Positions 52,304 to 60,793 of a stretch of 64,000 bases of DNA are shown here, one piece after another. Each line of letters starts with the position of its first letter. Positions within the stretch are counted from its first letter, which is position 1. The translations under genes were made by a program, and so were the position numbers. Origin of the DNA: Paenibacillus sp. ACRRX (GTDB lineage: Bacteria; Bacillota; Bacilli; Paenibacillales; Paenibacillaceae); contig NZ_JAKRNK010000001.1 in NCBI RefSeq assembly GCF_022346885.1, positions 310,001-374,000 on the forward strand. Direction: 5' to 3'. The notes beneath the pieces were generated by a model, which ran no database searches, was not told the origin of the DNA, and saw only the letters and a list, made by a program, of their open reading frames with translations.

Positions 52304-54655
52304 ATGAGAAGAAAGCTGTTGTTGTCCATAATCGCACTTAATCTGGCGATGAGTTCACTAGTTCTGCTGCCGCCAAGTACGGATGGTTCACTTGTTTATT
52401 TCCAGCCTGAGATTACCTTTGCAGAAGCAAGTGCTGCTAGCGCACTTGATCACATTAAGGCAAAGAAAAATGCTATTTTTAAGCTGGTCAGTCAAGAAGA
52501 TGCTAAGACACTTGAGCAAGTGAGACAGCGTGTTAAGAAACTTAAAAGTAAAGATATAGAACGGGTATGGAAAAATATTAACAACATTAAAAAGCAACAA
52601 GGATCGGGGTATGAGCATGTAACGGAACAACGAGTGCTGGAGCTCGTTCAGCAGCTGGCCTCTTTCGTGTACGGAAATGATTGGACACAATTCGATAAAT
52701 TAAGAAAAGATACGCAGTTCCGTCAGTTCATTAACGAATTAGCCAAATTGGGAGGTATCAAAGCGGGCCTCGGGGGACTTTCCTTTGAAGATGCCTATCT
52801 CTTTGCACTAGAGGTTGAAAAAGCTGTACGGCTTAAAATAGATACGCTGGCTTATGAAGATATATTGCGGATTGCATCGAACAAACAGGAGATTAAACGC
52901 TTGCTTGAGGATGTGTTTAACGAAATAAAGAAAACGTCCCGCAATCCGCTAGCTTCAGTTATTCGTGTATTCCAAATCGCAGAAGACGATATTTTGCAAG
53001 TTACCGATCGAATCGATCCTGGTTATCGCGGCGCTACCGTTTTGCTGTTCGCTTATGCACAGACAGAGGTAACGGTCAATTATCGTGTGACGCAAGCAGG
53101 CAGAGTTGCTTCTCCGACATTAAAAGTGCTGGGTCAGGAAGTACCTAACTTGCTCTTAAAATGGAAAAAAATTAGTGGCTCTCCGTCCGTTACCGTACGC
53201 GATAACCGTATCGTCCTTGCGGAGACAGAAAAGACGGGCACGGCTATCATTGCGGCTGAGGACGTCTTGTTCCATAAAGAGCTCTATCGGGGCAGCGTCA
53301 CACTCACTGCTGACGCAGTTCCTGATGGCATTCTCATACCGACTCCTGCTGAGATTACTCATATTGTGAAGCACACGCTAGATGAGCTTGAGACGATCCG
53401 AGGACAGCTTAAATATGCGCAGGGTAGAAAAAGAGCAGTGCTGCTGGCTAAAGCGAAAACAATCGTTGAGAAAGCTGTGCCGAAGATCGCTAATTTCAAC
53501 TTATCAAGCTTTATTCACATAAACGGCAGCAAAGCCACCGTAAACATCGATGTGCCAAAGCTGGTTGGCTATTTAAAGAATAGCGCGGCTGTGACCAATA
53601 AGCTCATCACAACCTACAGAGCTTTGGATGAGAAGACGCGTTCCCCAGAGGTCGAATATGTATTCGACTTCGGCAGAGTGAAAAGCAACCGCATTAAACT
53701 CGATTTACCGAAGGAACTGCTGAAGGAGGCCAGCACACTTGGAGTAACCGACCTTGCCTTAAAAGTAAATGGGGTGACGATAGTTGTCAACATTTCCGAG
53801 CTGAAAGGGAACACCGTATTGAACGTAAGCCAACAAGCCAAATCGTCAATTGACTTGCCGTATCGATCGGAAGCCTACAGCTTTGAGCTGGAAGTAGATG
53901 GCAAGGTGGTTCACAGCTTGCAACGGCCCGTTAAAGTACGTATTGAAGTAGCTGATGTGCACAATGCTGAACATTTGGCGCTGGTCAGCCTGGGCGAGCA
54001 ATTCTATTCCATACAAGGCGGGACATATGATGCGGATAATGGAACATTTAACGCCAGCCGTCAGACGCTATTGCCTTTTTCAGTCATTGAACGAAACGTC
54101 ACATTTACCGACTTGAGTACCGTGCAACCAACGCAGCAAAGCGCAATTCATACAGTTGCAGCACAAGGCATTATGGAAGGCGCGGGCAATCAATTATTCA
54201 GACCTAATGAACAGTTGACTCGGGCGGAGCTCGCCAAATTACTCGTCAAAGCGTTAGAAGTAGAGCCTGCTGCGTCTAATAAGGCTTTCAAGGATGTAAA
54301 GGACAGCGATTGGTTCGCATCCTATGCGTCGTCTGCTGTTCAATCCGGATACATTGCGGGACGGACGGGTGCAACATTTGATCCTGCTGCATCAGTAACC
54401 AAAACCGACTTAGCTGCGCTCGCTGCTCGTATTTTGGCTTGGTCAAGTAAAGACATGACAGAAGAGGAGATCGTTTCGATTCTGCAACCATTTACAGATG
54501 CTGCTCAGATCCCCGTTGCTGATAGATTCCATGTAGCACTGGCATCACAATACGAGCTGATTACAGCCGACGCGCAGCTGCGCTTGAATCCGCAGGCGAA
54601 CGTAACAAGGGCTGAGGCGGCCGTCTTCATATCCCGCGTCTTAAAGTTGAGATAG
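52304..54655 (+). CDS. Secreted protein with three C-terminal SLH domains
   Basis: A 783-residue protein. Residues 1-50 contain a signal peptide (long, ending near SAASA). The N-terminal 200 residues are helical and charged. Beta-rich regions fill about 225-590. Three SLH domains follow at about 601-655 (FTDLSTVQ to LVKALEV), 662-712 (FKDVKDSDWF) and 728-783 (FTDAAQIP to FISRVLKL). Their TRAE motif is kept in the first (LTRAELAK) and third (VTRAEAAV), while the second has VTKTDLAA. SLH domains bind pyruvylated secondary wall polymer, so the protein sits on the wall. It lies 54 bp after the phosphatase gene within the polysaccharide operon. Confidence 0.87.
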   Translation: MRRKLLLSIIALNLAMSSLVLLPPSTDGSLVYFQPEITFAEASAASALDHIKAKKNAIFKLVSQEDAKTLEQVRQRVKKLKSKDIERVWKNINNIKKQQGSGYEHVTEQRVLELVQQLASFVYGNDWTQFDKLRKDTQFRQFINELAKLGGIKAGLGGLSFEDAYLFALEVEKAVRLKIDTLAYEDILRIASNKQEIKRLLEDVFNEIKKTSRNPLASVIRVFQIAEDDILQVTDRIDPGYRGATVLLFAYAQTEVTVNYRVTQAGRVASPTLKVLGQEVPNLLLKWKKISGSPSVTVRDNRIVLAETEKTGTAIIAAEDVLFHKELYRGSVTLTADAVPDGILIPTPAEITHIVKHTLDELETIRGQLKYAQGRKRAVLLAKAKTIVEKAVPKIANFNLSSFIHINGSKATVNIDVPKLVGYLKNSAAVTNKLITTYRALDEKTRSPEVEYVFDFGRVKSNRIKLDLPKELLKEASTLGVTDLALKVNGVTIVVNISELKGNTVLNVSQQAKSSIDLPYRSEAYSFELEVDGKVVHSLQRPVKVRIEVADVHNAEHLALVSLGEQFYSIQGGTYDADNGTFNASRQTLLPFSVIERNVTFTDLSTVQPTQQSAIHTVAAQGIMEGAGNQLFRPNEQLTRAELAKLLVKALEVEPAASNKAFKDVKDSDWFASYASSAVQSGYIAGRTGATFDPAASVTKTDLAALAARILAWSSKDMTEEEIVSILQPFTDAAQIPVADRFHVALASQYELITADAQLRLNPQANVTRAEAAVFISRVLKLR

Positions 54656-54682
54656 GCGTGGGGGCTTATTAGGAGGATTAGG

Positions 54683-55438
54683 ATGGAGATTGACATTAAA
54701 GGTCTCATGTTATTGATCCGTAGAAAGATATGGTGGGTGTTAGCAATTGTCACTGCGGCCTCCTTAACGGCAGGACTGATCAGCTATTATGTATTAAAAC
54801 CGACCTATGAAGCTTCCAGCCAGATCATCGTGAACTCCACAAAAGGGGTAGGAGAAGGGGTTATAAGCATCAACGAAGTGAATATGGATCTCCGCCTCAT
54901 TGATACGTACAAAGAAATTATTAAAACAACTTCCATGATGAAGCATGTCACTATGGCTTATCCAAACTTAGGTTATAGCCCAGCCCAGTTGGCGGCTGGC
55001 GTTCAAGTCGATTCCGTTAACAATACGCAGGTAATCACCATTTCATTTCAAAATGAAAACTACGCAAAGGCTGCCAAGACTGTAAATGCGATCGCGCAAG
55101 TGTTCCGTATGGAGATTCCTACCTTGATGAAGACTGACAATGTGTCAATTCTGGGACTTGCGGATGAGCTGGCAAAGCCTGCTCCGATCGGACCCAAAAC
55201 CGTGTTCCATGTGGCGCTCACTTTTATGATATCCTTATTGGTTTCCATTGGATGTATTGTATTTCTAGATTATTTGGATGACACCGTAAAAAGTGAAGGT
55301 GAAATTTATCAGATGCTGGGACTTCCGAACTTAGCAACAATAATGGTCATTAGTGAATCTGATTATTCCGGTCAGCTTCATACTTCAATTAAAGGGAAGG
55401 GAAAATTGAACGATGTCACAATTGGGCAAGAAGCATAG
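54683..55438 (+). CDS. Wzz-family chain-length / kinase-modulator protein (CapA/YveK-like)
   Basis: A 251-residue membrane protein with helices near 15-37 (WWVLAIVTAASLTAGLISYY) and 170-195 (VALTFMISLLVSIGCIVFLD), and an extracytoplasmic domain between them. The proline-rich segment before the second helix (ELAKPAPIGPKT) is a Wzz hallmark. The cytoplasmic C-terminal tail would activate the tyrosine kinase whose gene overlaps its end by 26 bp. AGGAGGATT lies before the ATG. Together they form the split kinase typical of Firmicutes. Confidence 0.9.
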   Translation: MEIDIKGLMLLIRRKIWWVLAIVTAASLTAGLISYYVLKPTYEASSQIIVNSTKGVGEGVISINEVNMDLRLIDTYKEIIKTTSMMKHVTMAYPNLGYSPAQLAAGVQVDSVNNTQVITISFQNENYAKAAKTVNAIAQVFRMEIPTLMKTDNVSILGLADELAKPAPIGPKTVFHVALTFMISLLVSIGCIVFLDYLDDTVKSEGEIYQMLGLPNLATIMVISESDYSGQLHTSIKGKGKLNDVTIGQEA

Positions 55439-56096
55439 CATTATTACCGAGCAGAACCCGATGTCGCCGATATCGGAAGTGTATCGAACACTGCGTACAA
55501 ATATTCAGTTTTCCTCCATAGACAGCCCGGTAAAGTCCATTATGGTAACTTCGGCTGGTGCAGGTGAAGGAAAAACAACTACGTTGACAAATCTAGCTGT
55601 TGCTTATGCGCAAGCGAATATGAATGTCATAATTGTGGATGCTGATCTGAGAAAGCCTTCTATTCATGAATACTTTAGTTTATCTAATCGTCTTGGAGTT
55701 ACCAATGTACTTGTGCATCAAGTTGGTAAAGAGACCGTTATTACGAAAAGTGGAATACCCTATCTGGATGTTATCCCTGCGGGAACGATCCCTCCGAACC
55801 CTTCGGAATTGCTCGCGTCCCAGCATATGTCGAAATTAATTGAGGAATTATCGCAAACGTATGATGCCGTATTTATTGATACGCCGCCCGTACTGCTGGT
55901 GACAGATGCCCAAGTGATGGCAACGAAATGCGACGGAGTATTGCTGGTTGTCCATTACGGGAAAGTGAAGCGCGAGGATCTCCGCAAGGCTAAAGCAAAT
56001 TTACAGTTGGTCAATGCTAATGTGTTGGGAACTGTGCTCAATAAATATGCACAAAAAGGCATGAATCGATATCACTATTATGCAGGCGAAAATTAA
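55413..56096 (+). CDS. BY-type tyrosine kinase (CapB/CpsD-like)
   Basis: A 227-residue ATPase-like kinase. Walker A is SAGAGEGKTTT, Walker A' VIIVDADLRKPSIH, and Walker B AVFIDTPPVLLV. The C terminus ends in a short tyrosine cluster (NRYHYYAGEN), the site of autophosphorylation in this family. It regulates polymer assembly with the Wzz-like protein and is reversed by the phosphatase. The start is inside the preceding gene, with AAGGGAAGGG about 10 nt upstream. Confidence 0.92.
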   Translation: MSQLGKKHSIITEQNPMSPISEVYRTLRTNIQFSSIDSPVKSIMVTSAGAGEGKTTTLTNLAVAYAQANMNVIIVDADLRKPSIHEYFSLSNRLGVTNVLVHQVGKETVITKSGIPYLDVIPAGTIPPNPSELLASQHMSKLIEELSQTYDAVFIDTPPVLLVTDAQVMATKCDGVLLVVHYGKVKREDLRKAKANLQLVNANVLGTVLNKYAQKGMNRYHYYAGEN

Positions 56097-56144
56097 GTTA
56101 TTGAGCATGTTCCTGACATCAGAAACGTTTGATGGAGGATCGTG

Positions 56145-56801
56145 ATGAATCAAGTAACCGAAATGATGTTGAGGGAGCAAGGTGCACCAGTCGTCAAGTC
56201 GCATACAGAAGCCGACGTTTCGTACTTGTTTCTGACGTGTAAAAGGATTATTGATTTCTTCCTATCTTTATCCCTGCTTCTGATCACATCTCCCATTATT
56301 GCCTTGTTAATTATTTGGATTAAGTATGAATCACCTGGACCTGCACTGTATGTTCAGGAGCGTGTTGGATACAGGGGTAAAATTATACGTGTCTTTAAAT
56401 TGAGATCGATGTATAACGATGCGGAAAAGGACGGTCCTCGATGGGCCGTCCGCAATGACAGTCGAATTACTAAAGTCGGCAGCTTTATTCGAAGGACTCG
56501 TCTAGATGAACTCCCGCAGCTGATTAACGTGTTGAGGAATGATATGAGCTTAATTGGGCCACGGCCTGAGAGATATGCATTTATGCTGCAGTTCAGTGAG
56601 AAAATTCCAGGTTTTATGAATAGAGTACTCGTCAAGCCCGGATTAACGGGATTGGCGCAAGTAAATGGTGGGTACGATCTTACGCCGGAAGAGAAGTTTG
56701 AGCATGACATGTATTATATCCATCATTATTCCGCATGGTTGGAGACCAAAATATTTTTCAAAACCATTTTCATTGTGCTGACAGGTAAAGGAGCGCGATG
56801 A
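56145..56801 (+). CDS. Undecaprenyl-phosphate sugar phosphotransferase (initiating)
   Basis: A 218-residue monotopic enzyme with one hydrophobic segment (FFLSLSLLLITSPIIALLII) and the catalytic domain with FKLRSMYNDAEKDGP, TKVGSFIRRTRLDELPQL and SLIGPRPE, the Asp-Glu pair of the PglC/WcaJ group. It adds the first sugar-1-phosphate to undecaprenyl phosphate, starting repeat-unit synthesis. It lacks the extra N-terminal helices of WcaJ proper, so it is of the short type. ATG 56145 has GGAGG 6 nt upstream; a GTG three bases earlier is less likely. Confidence 0.9.
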   Translation: MNQVTEMMLREQGAPVVKSHTEADVSYLFLTCKRIIDFFLSLSLLLITSPIIALLIIWIKYESPGPALYVQERVGYRGKIIRVFKLRSMYNDAEKDGPRWAVRNDSRITKVGSFIRRTRLDELPQLINVLRNDMSLIGPRPERYAFMLQFSEKIPGFMNRVLVKPGLTGLAQVNGGYDLTPEEKFEHDMYYIHHYSAWLETKIFFKTIFIVLTGKGAR

Positions 56802-56897
56802 TTCATTTCTGATGTTATTAATACTACTTTTTCGATTGGTAAAGTTGGTTAAATAAAACGTTTGTAAACATATCAGCAGTTTGGTGCGAGGTGCTTG

Positions 56898-59318
56898 ATG
56901 AAAGTAATGGTGATTTCGAGCAGTGCCCCTTCTCTATTAACGTTTCGTAAAGATATGATAACGGCTTTGCAACGTGATGGATATGAAGTCCTGGCCTCCG
57001 CGCCAGAACCTGCACAAGAATGGGCGCCCAGATTCAAATCATTCGGCGTCCATTACTACTCCGTACCGATAGAGCGTAACGGGATCAATCCTCTTAAAGA
57101 CATTGGCACGCTGATCCAGCTTCTGAAGCTGATACGCAGCACGAAGCCAGATAAGATATTTGCTTATCAAGCAAAATCAATCGTATACGGCTGTATTGCG
57201 GCAAAATTGGCAGGGATCAACCATATTTTTGCTTTGGTTGCAGGACTGGGCTCTGTATTTCGTAATAACAGCAGTTTATCTTTTCTTAAGCTTGTATTGA
57301 TGATGCAGTATAGGCTTGCTCTTTCCTGCTGTGAGCGAGTCTTCTTCCAGAACAACGACGACATCAGCGAGTGCAGGCGACTGCGACTGATTAGAGCAGA
57401 GCAGCCCTGTCTTATTCATGGCTCTGGCGTTAATTTGGAGCTGTTTACCGAACAGCCTTTGCCAGATAGCGATACGTTTTTATTTGTCGGTCGACTGATT
57501 AAGGATAAAGGGCTAATGGAATACTTGGAAGCTTCGCGAATTGTGAAGCAAAAATATCCTGCAGCGAAGTTCCTTCTGGTAGGTCCGTTTGATACAAATC
57601 CGACAGCTATCCAAGAAAGGGACTTGAAGCCGTATATAGAGGATGGCTCCGTGGAGTACGCAGGGGCAACTGATGATGTTAGGCCTTACCTAAGGCAGTG
57701 TTCGGTATTTGTACTGCCTTCTTACCATGAAGGCACACCCAAGAGCATTCTGGAAGCTATGGCGACTGCAAGACCTATCGTTACGACAGATGCGCCAGGG
57801 TGCAGAGAAACGGTCGTCGATCGTGTAAACGGGTTCCTTGTTCCTGTTAAAGATACGCAAGCTTTAGCCAATAAAATGGTATGGATGATTGAGCATCGGA
57901 AATACCTTGAGTCCATGTCCAGCGAAAGCTTGCGCATCTGCAAAGACAAATATGATGTAAACAAAGTGAATAAAGTCATTTTGAATATAATGTCATCCAA
58001 CCCGATGGAGGTTAAATCTATGCTGGACGCCATCAAGGACAGGGAAACGTCGATTGCGGTAGTTGGACTTGGATATGTCGGACTTCCTTTAGCTGTTGCA
58101 CTTTCTAAAAGGGCTAAAGTAATTGGTTTTGACAACAGTATCAAAAAAATTGAACGCTACAAGAGCGGGTTCGATCCAACCCATGAAGTGGGTGACGAAC
58201 ATATCCGCGATTGTACGGTGGAATTCACCAGCAACCCTGAGGATATCGCACGAGCTGCATTTGTAATCATAGCTGTGCCAACTCCCGTAGATCCACACAA
58301 TAAACCGGACTTATCAGCCATATCGGGAGCGAGTCGCGTAGTTGGGCGATATATGGGGAAAGGCAGTATTGTGGTCTACGAGTCCACTGTATATCCCGGT
58401 GTGACGGAGGACGTGTGTGTTCCTATTCTGGAGCAGGAGTCAGAAATGATATGTGGTACTGATTTTAAGGTGGGCTACTCTCCCGAGCGTATCAATCCGG
58501 GTGATAAGGTACATCGGCTAGAGTCTATTGTCAAGATTGTCTCAGGCATGGATGCGGAGAGTCTAGAAGTAGTCGCTGGTGTGTATGAATTAATAATTGA
58601 GGCAGGTGTATTCAGAGCGTCGTCCATTAAAGTAGCGGAGGCTGCCAAAGTTATTGAAAATGCACAGCGAGATATTAATATCGCGTTTATGAATGAATTG
58701 TCCATTATTTTTAATCGTCTTGGAATAGATACACTGGACGTCTTGCAGACGGCAGGCACCAAATGGAACTTTCTACATTTTAGACCGGGCCTTGTAGGAG
58801 GACACTGCATTGGTGTCGATCCGTACTATCTGACCTATAAGGCTGAGGAAATAGGTTATCATCCAGAGGTTATCCCTGCCGGTCGTCGGATCAATGACAA
58901 TATGGGCAAATATGTAGCTGAGAGTGTTGTCAAGCAGATGATTCGTGATGACTGCCCTATTAAAGGCGCTAAAGTTCTCTTAATGGGAGTCACCTTTAAA
59001 GAAAATGTGCCGGATGTTCGAAATTCCAAAGTAGCCGATATCGTTCGCGAGTTAAAGGAGTATGGGGTCCTGATTTATGCAATAGATCCCCTTGCGGATA
59101 GCAGTGAGATTAAGGAAGAATATGGATTTGAACTCGCGCAGGAAGTTCCTCCAGTCGACGCTGTGATTGTTGCGGTAAATCATCAGGATTATGTCAATTT
59201 TCCTTTGGAGCAGATTCGAGAAAAGTATGCTGACAACAGAAACGTATTAGTTGATGTTAAAGGCATTTATGATCGGAACGAGGCCGAAGCTTTGGGCTTC
59301 AAGTATTGGAGGTTATAA
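56898..59318 (+). CDS. In-frame fusion of a family 4 glycosyltransferase and a UDP-GlcNAc 6-dehydrogenase (TviB/WbpO-like)
   Basis: Residues 1 to about 370 are a GT4 enzyme (EX7E site in SYHEGTPKSILEAMATARP). Residues 375-806 are a nucleotide-sugar dehydrogenase with GLGYVGLPLAVAL (NAD site), YSPERINPGDK and the catalytic cysteine in GLVGGHCIGVDPYY. The second part resembles TviB/WbpO, which oxidise UDP-GlcNAc or UDP-GalNAc to the uronic acid. A separate start exists at 58020: GGAGG lies 8 nt before an in-frame ATG, with Cys263 as the nucleophile from there. One frame therefore either makes a bifunctional protein or two proteins. TTG 56895 is another start. Confidence 0.85.
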   Translation: MKVMVISSSAPSLLTFRKDMITALQRDGYEVLASAPEPAQEWAPRFKSFGVHYYSVPIERNGINPLKDIGTLIQLLKLIRSTKPDKIFAYQAKSIVYGCIAAKLAGINHIFALVAGLGSVFRNNSSLSFLKLVLMMQYRLALSCCERVFFQNNDDISECRRLRLIRAEQPCLIHGSGVNLELFTEQPLPDSDTFLFVGRLIKDKGLMEYLEASRIVKQKYPAAKFLLVGPFDTNPTAIQERDLKPYIEDGSVEYAGATDDVRPYLRQCSVFVLPSYHEGTPKSILEAMATARPIVTTDAPGCRETVVDRVNGFLVPVKDTQALANKMVWMIEHRKYLESMSSESLRICKDKYDVNKVNKVILNIMSSNPMEVKSMLDAIKDRETSIAVVGLGYVGLPLAVALSKRAKVIGFDNSIKKIERYKSGFDPTHEVGDEHIRDCTVEFTSNPEDIARAAFVIIAVPTPVDPHNKPDLSAISGASRVVGRYMGKGSIVVYESTVYPGVTEDVCVPILEQESEMICGTDFKVGYSPERINPGDKVHRLESIVKIVSGMDAESLEVVAGVYELIIEAGVFRASSIKVAEAAKVIENAQRDINIAFMNELSIIFNRLGIDTLDVLQTAGTKWNFLHFRPGLVGGHCIGVDPYYLTYKAEEIGYHPEVIPAGRRINDNMGKYVAESVVKQMIRDDCPIKGAKVLLMGVTFKENVPDVRNSKVADIVRELKEYGVLIYAIDPLADSSEIKEEYGFELAQEVPPVDAVIVAVNHQDYVNFPLEQIREKYADNRNVLVDVKGIYDRNEAEALGFKYWRL
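58008..58022 (+). promoter_or_regulatory. Internal ribosome binding site and ATG inside the fused gene
   Basis: GATGGAGGTTAAATCTATG places a strong Shine-Dalgarno sequence 8 nt before an in-frame ATG (58020) at the boundary of the two domains. It could allow separate synthesis of the dehydrogenase. Confidence 0.6.
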
Positions 59319-59319
59319 G

Positions 59320-60318
59320 ATGGGCTACGAGCTAGTGAAGCTTTCTAAAGGCACGTTGTTTCTGGTCACAGGTGTCGCTGGCTTTATCGGTTCTAATCTT
59401 GCTGAGACGCTGCTTGACATGGGGATGAAGGTACGAGGACTCGACAACTTCTCCACCGGCAAACAAGTGAATGTCAGCCTGTTTGCCAATAACCCTAATT
59501 ATACATTTATTGAAGGAGACATCCGTGACTTTGATACGTGTCAGCAAGCTTGTAAAGATGCAGAGTATGTACTTCATCAGGCAGCCCTTGGCTCCGTGCC
59601 CCGATCGATTGAGGAACCGCTCTTATATGAGGAAAATAATGTGAAGGGCATGCTGAACGTTATGGAGGCAGCTCGTCTGTCAGGAAAGGTAAAACGGTTT
59701 GTATATGCTTCTTCCTCGTCTGTATATGGGGATTCAGAAGAACTCCCTAAGCACGAAGGGGCTGAAGGTCAGCTACTTTCCCCTTACGCGGCAACCAAAT
59801 TAGTGAATGAGCATTATGGCTCGTTGTATACACGACTATACAACATGCCTTGTATTGGGTTGAGGTACTTTAATGTGTTTGGCCCAAGACAAGATCCGGA
59901 TTCGCAATACGCTGCTGTTATTCCTATTTTTTCGAAGCTGCTTTTGACCGGGGAACGGCCGACCATCAATGGTGATGGGCGGCAGACCAGAGACTTTACC
60001 TACATCGATAATGTGATCGAAGCGAACATAAAAGCTTGTGTTGCAGACGAGGCAGCATGCGGGGAGACTTTTAACATCGCGTGCGGCGAAAGGTTCAGTC
60101 TGCTTAATATGCTGAAAAACATGTGTGAGCGGCTTGAAGTGGCATATGATCCCGTCTTTGGTCCAGACAGACCTGGGGATATCAAACACAGTCTTGCGGA
60201 TATATCTAAGGCCCGTATGCTATTGGGCTACGAGGGAGAATGGAATTTCCATAGTGGCTTTGATCGTGCTGCCGACTGGTACCGCAGCTACTTTGAACAG
60301 AACGTCTCGACTAATTAA
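59320..60318 (+). CDS. NAD-dependent epimerase, TviC/WbpP-like UDP-GlcNAc(A) 4-epimerase
   Basis: A 332-residue short-chain epimerase. TGVAGFIGSNLAETLL binds NAD, YASSSSVYGDSEELP and SPYAATKLVNEHY supply the catalytic Ser and Tyr-x3-Lys, and RYFNVFGPRQDPDSQYAAVI is typical of the family that accepts N-acetylated sugars. With the dehydrogenase just before it, the predicted product is UDP-GalNAcA, as in Vi antigen synthesis. ATG 59320 has TTGGAGG 6-7 nt upstream and follows the previous stop by one base. Longer starts upstream overlap the dehydrogenase gene. Confidence 0.88.
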   Translation: MGYELVKLSKGTLFLVTGVAGFIGSNLAETLLDMGMKVRGLDNFSTGKQVNVSLFANNPNYTFIEGDIRDFDTCQQACKDAEYVLHQAALGSVPRSIEEPLLYEENNVKGMLNVMEAARLSGKVKRFVYASSSSVYGDSEELPKHEGAEGQLLSPYAATKLVNEHYGSLYTRLYNMPCIGLRYFNVFGPRQDPDSQYAAVIPIFSKLLLTGERPTINGDGRQTRDFTYIDNVIEANIKACVADEAACGETFNIACGERFSLLNMLKNMCERLEVAYDPVFGPDRPGDIKHSLADISKARMLLGYEGEWNFHSGFDRAADWYRSYFEQNVSTN

Positions 60319-60337
60319 TTGGAGATGGAGGACTGTT

Positions 60338-60793
60338 ATGCACGCCGTATGCAGATGGCATCAACGGGCGCGTTGGCTGCACCAGCACCGCGTTCCGTTT
60401 TTACCAAAATGGATTTACTATTTGATGCGAATTGTGTTCGCATGTGATCTGCCATATGCGGTAGATATGGCAAAAGACGTAAAGTTGTTCCACAACGGCC
60501 TCGGTGTTGTCATCCATCGCCAAGCCAAAATTGGCAGTGGCACAAGCATCTATCAAAATGTAACGATAGGCGGTAACGGGAGAGAGGGAAAAGATAACGG
60601 AATTCCCGTTATCGGACGAAATGTATTTATTGGAGCAGGCGCAGTGATTATGGGGCCGATTACGATTGGGGACTATGCCAGGATCGGGGCAAACTCCGTT
60701 GTGACGAGATCGGTTCCCCCGTACGGGGTAGCTGTAGGCGCGCCTGCTCAACTTATCCGGATTGATTATGATAGGGGCGTGAGCGCACGATGA
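60338..60793 (+). CDS. Serine-acetyltransferase-like hexapeptide-repeat acyltransferase
   Basis: A 151-residue left-handed beta-helix protein. The repeats run from LGVVIHRQAKIGSG through IYQNVTIGG and VIGRNVFIGAGAVIMGPITI to VTRSVPPYGVAVGAPAQLI, the usual active-site end of SAT-like acetyltransferases. In polysaccharide operons such enzymes O-acetylate the repeat unit. The ATG at 60338 has TGGAGGAC 6 nt upstream; the open frame before it is inside the epimerase gene. It overlaps the next gene by 4 bp. Confidence 0.85.
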   Translation: MHAVCRWHQRARWLHQHRVPFLPKWIYYLMRIVFACDLPYAVDMAKDVKLFHNGLGVVIHRQAKIGSGTSIYQNVTIGGNGREGKDNGIPVIGRNVFIGAGAVIMGPITIGDYARIGANSVVTRSVPPYGVAVGAPAQLIRIDYDRGVSAR

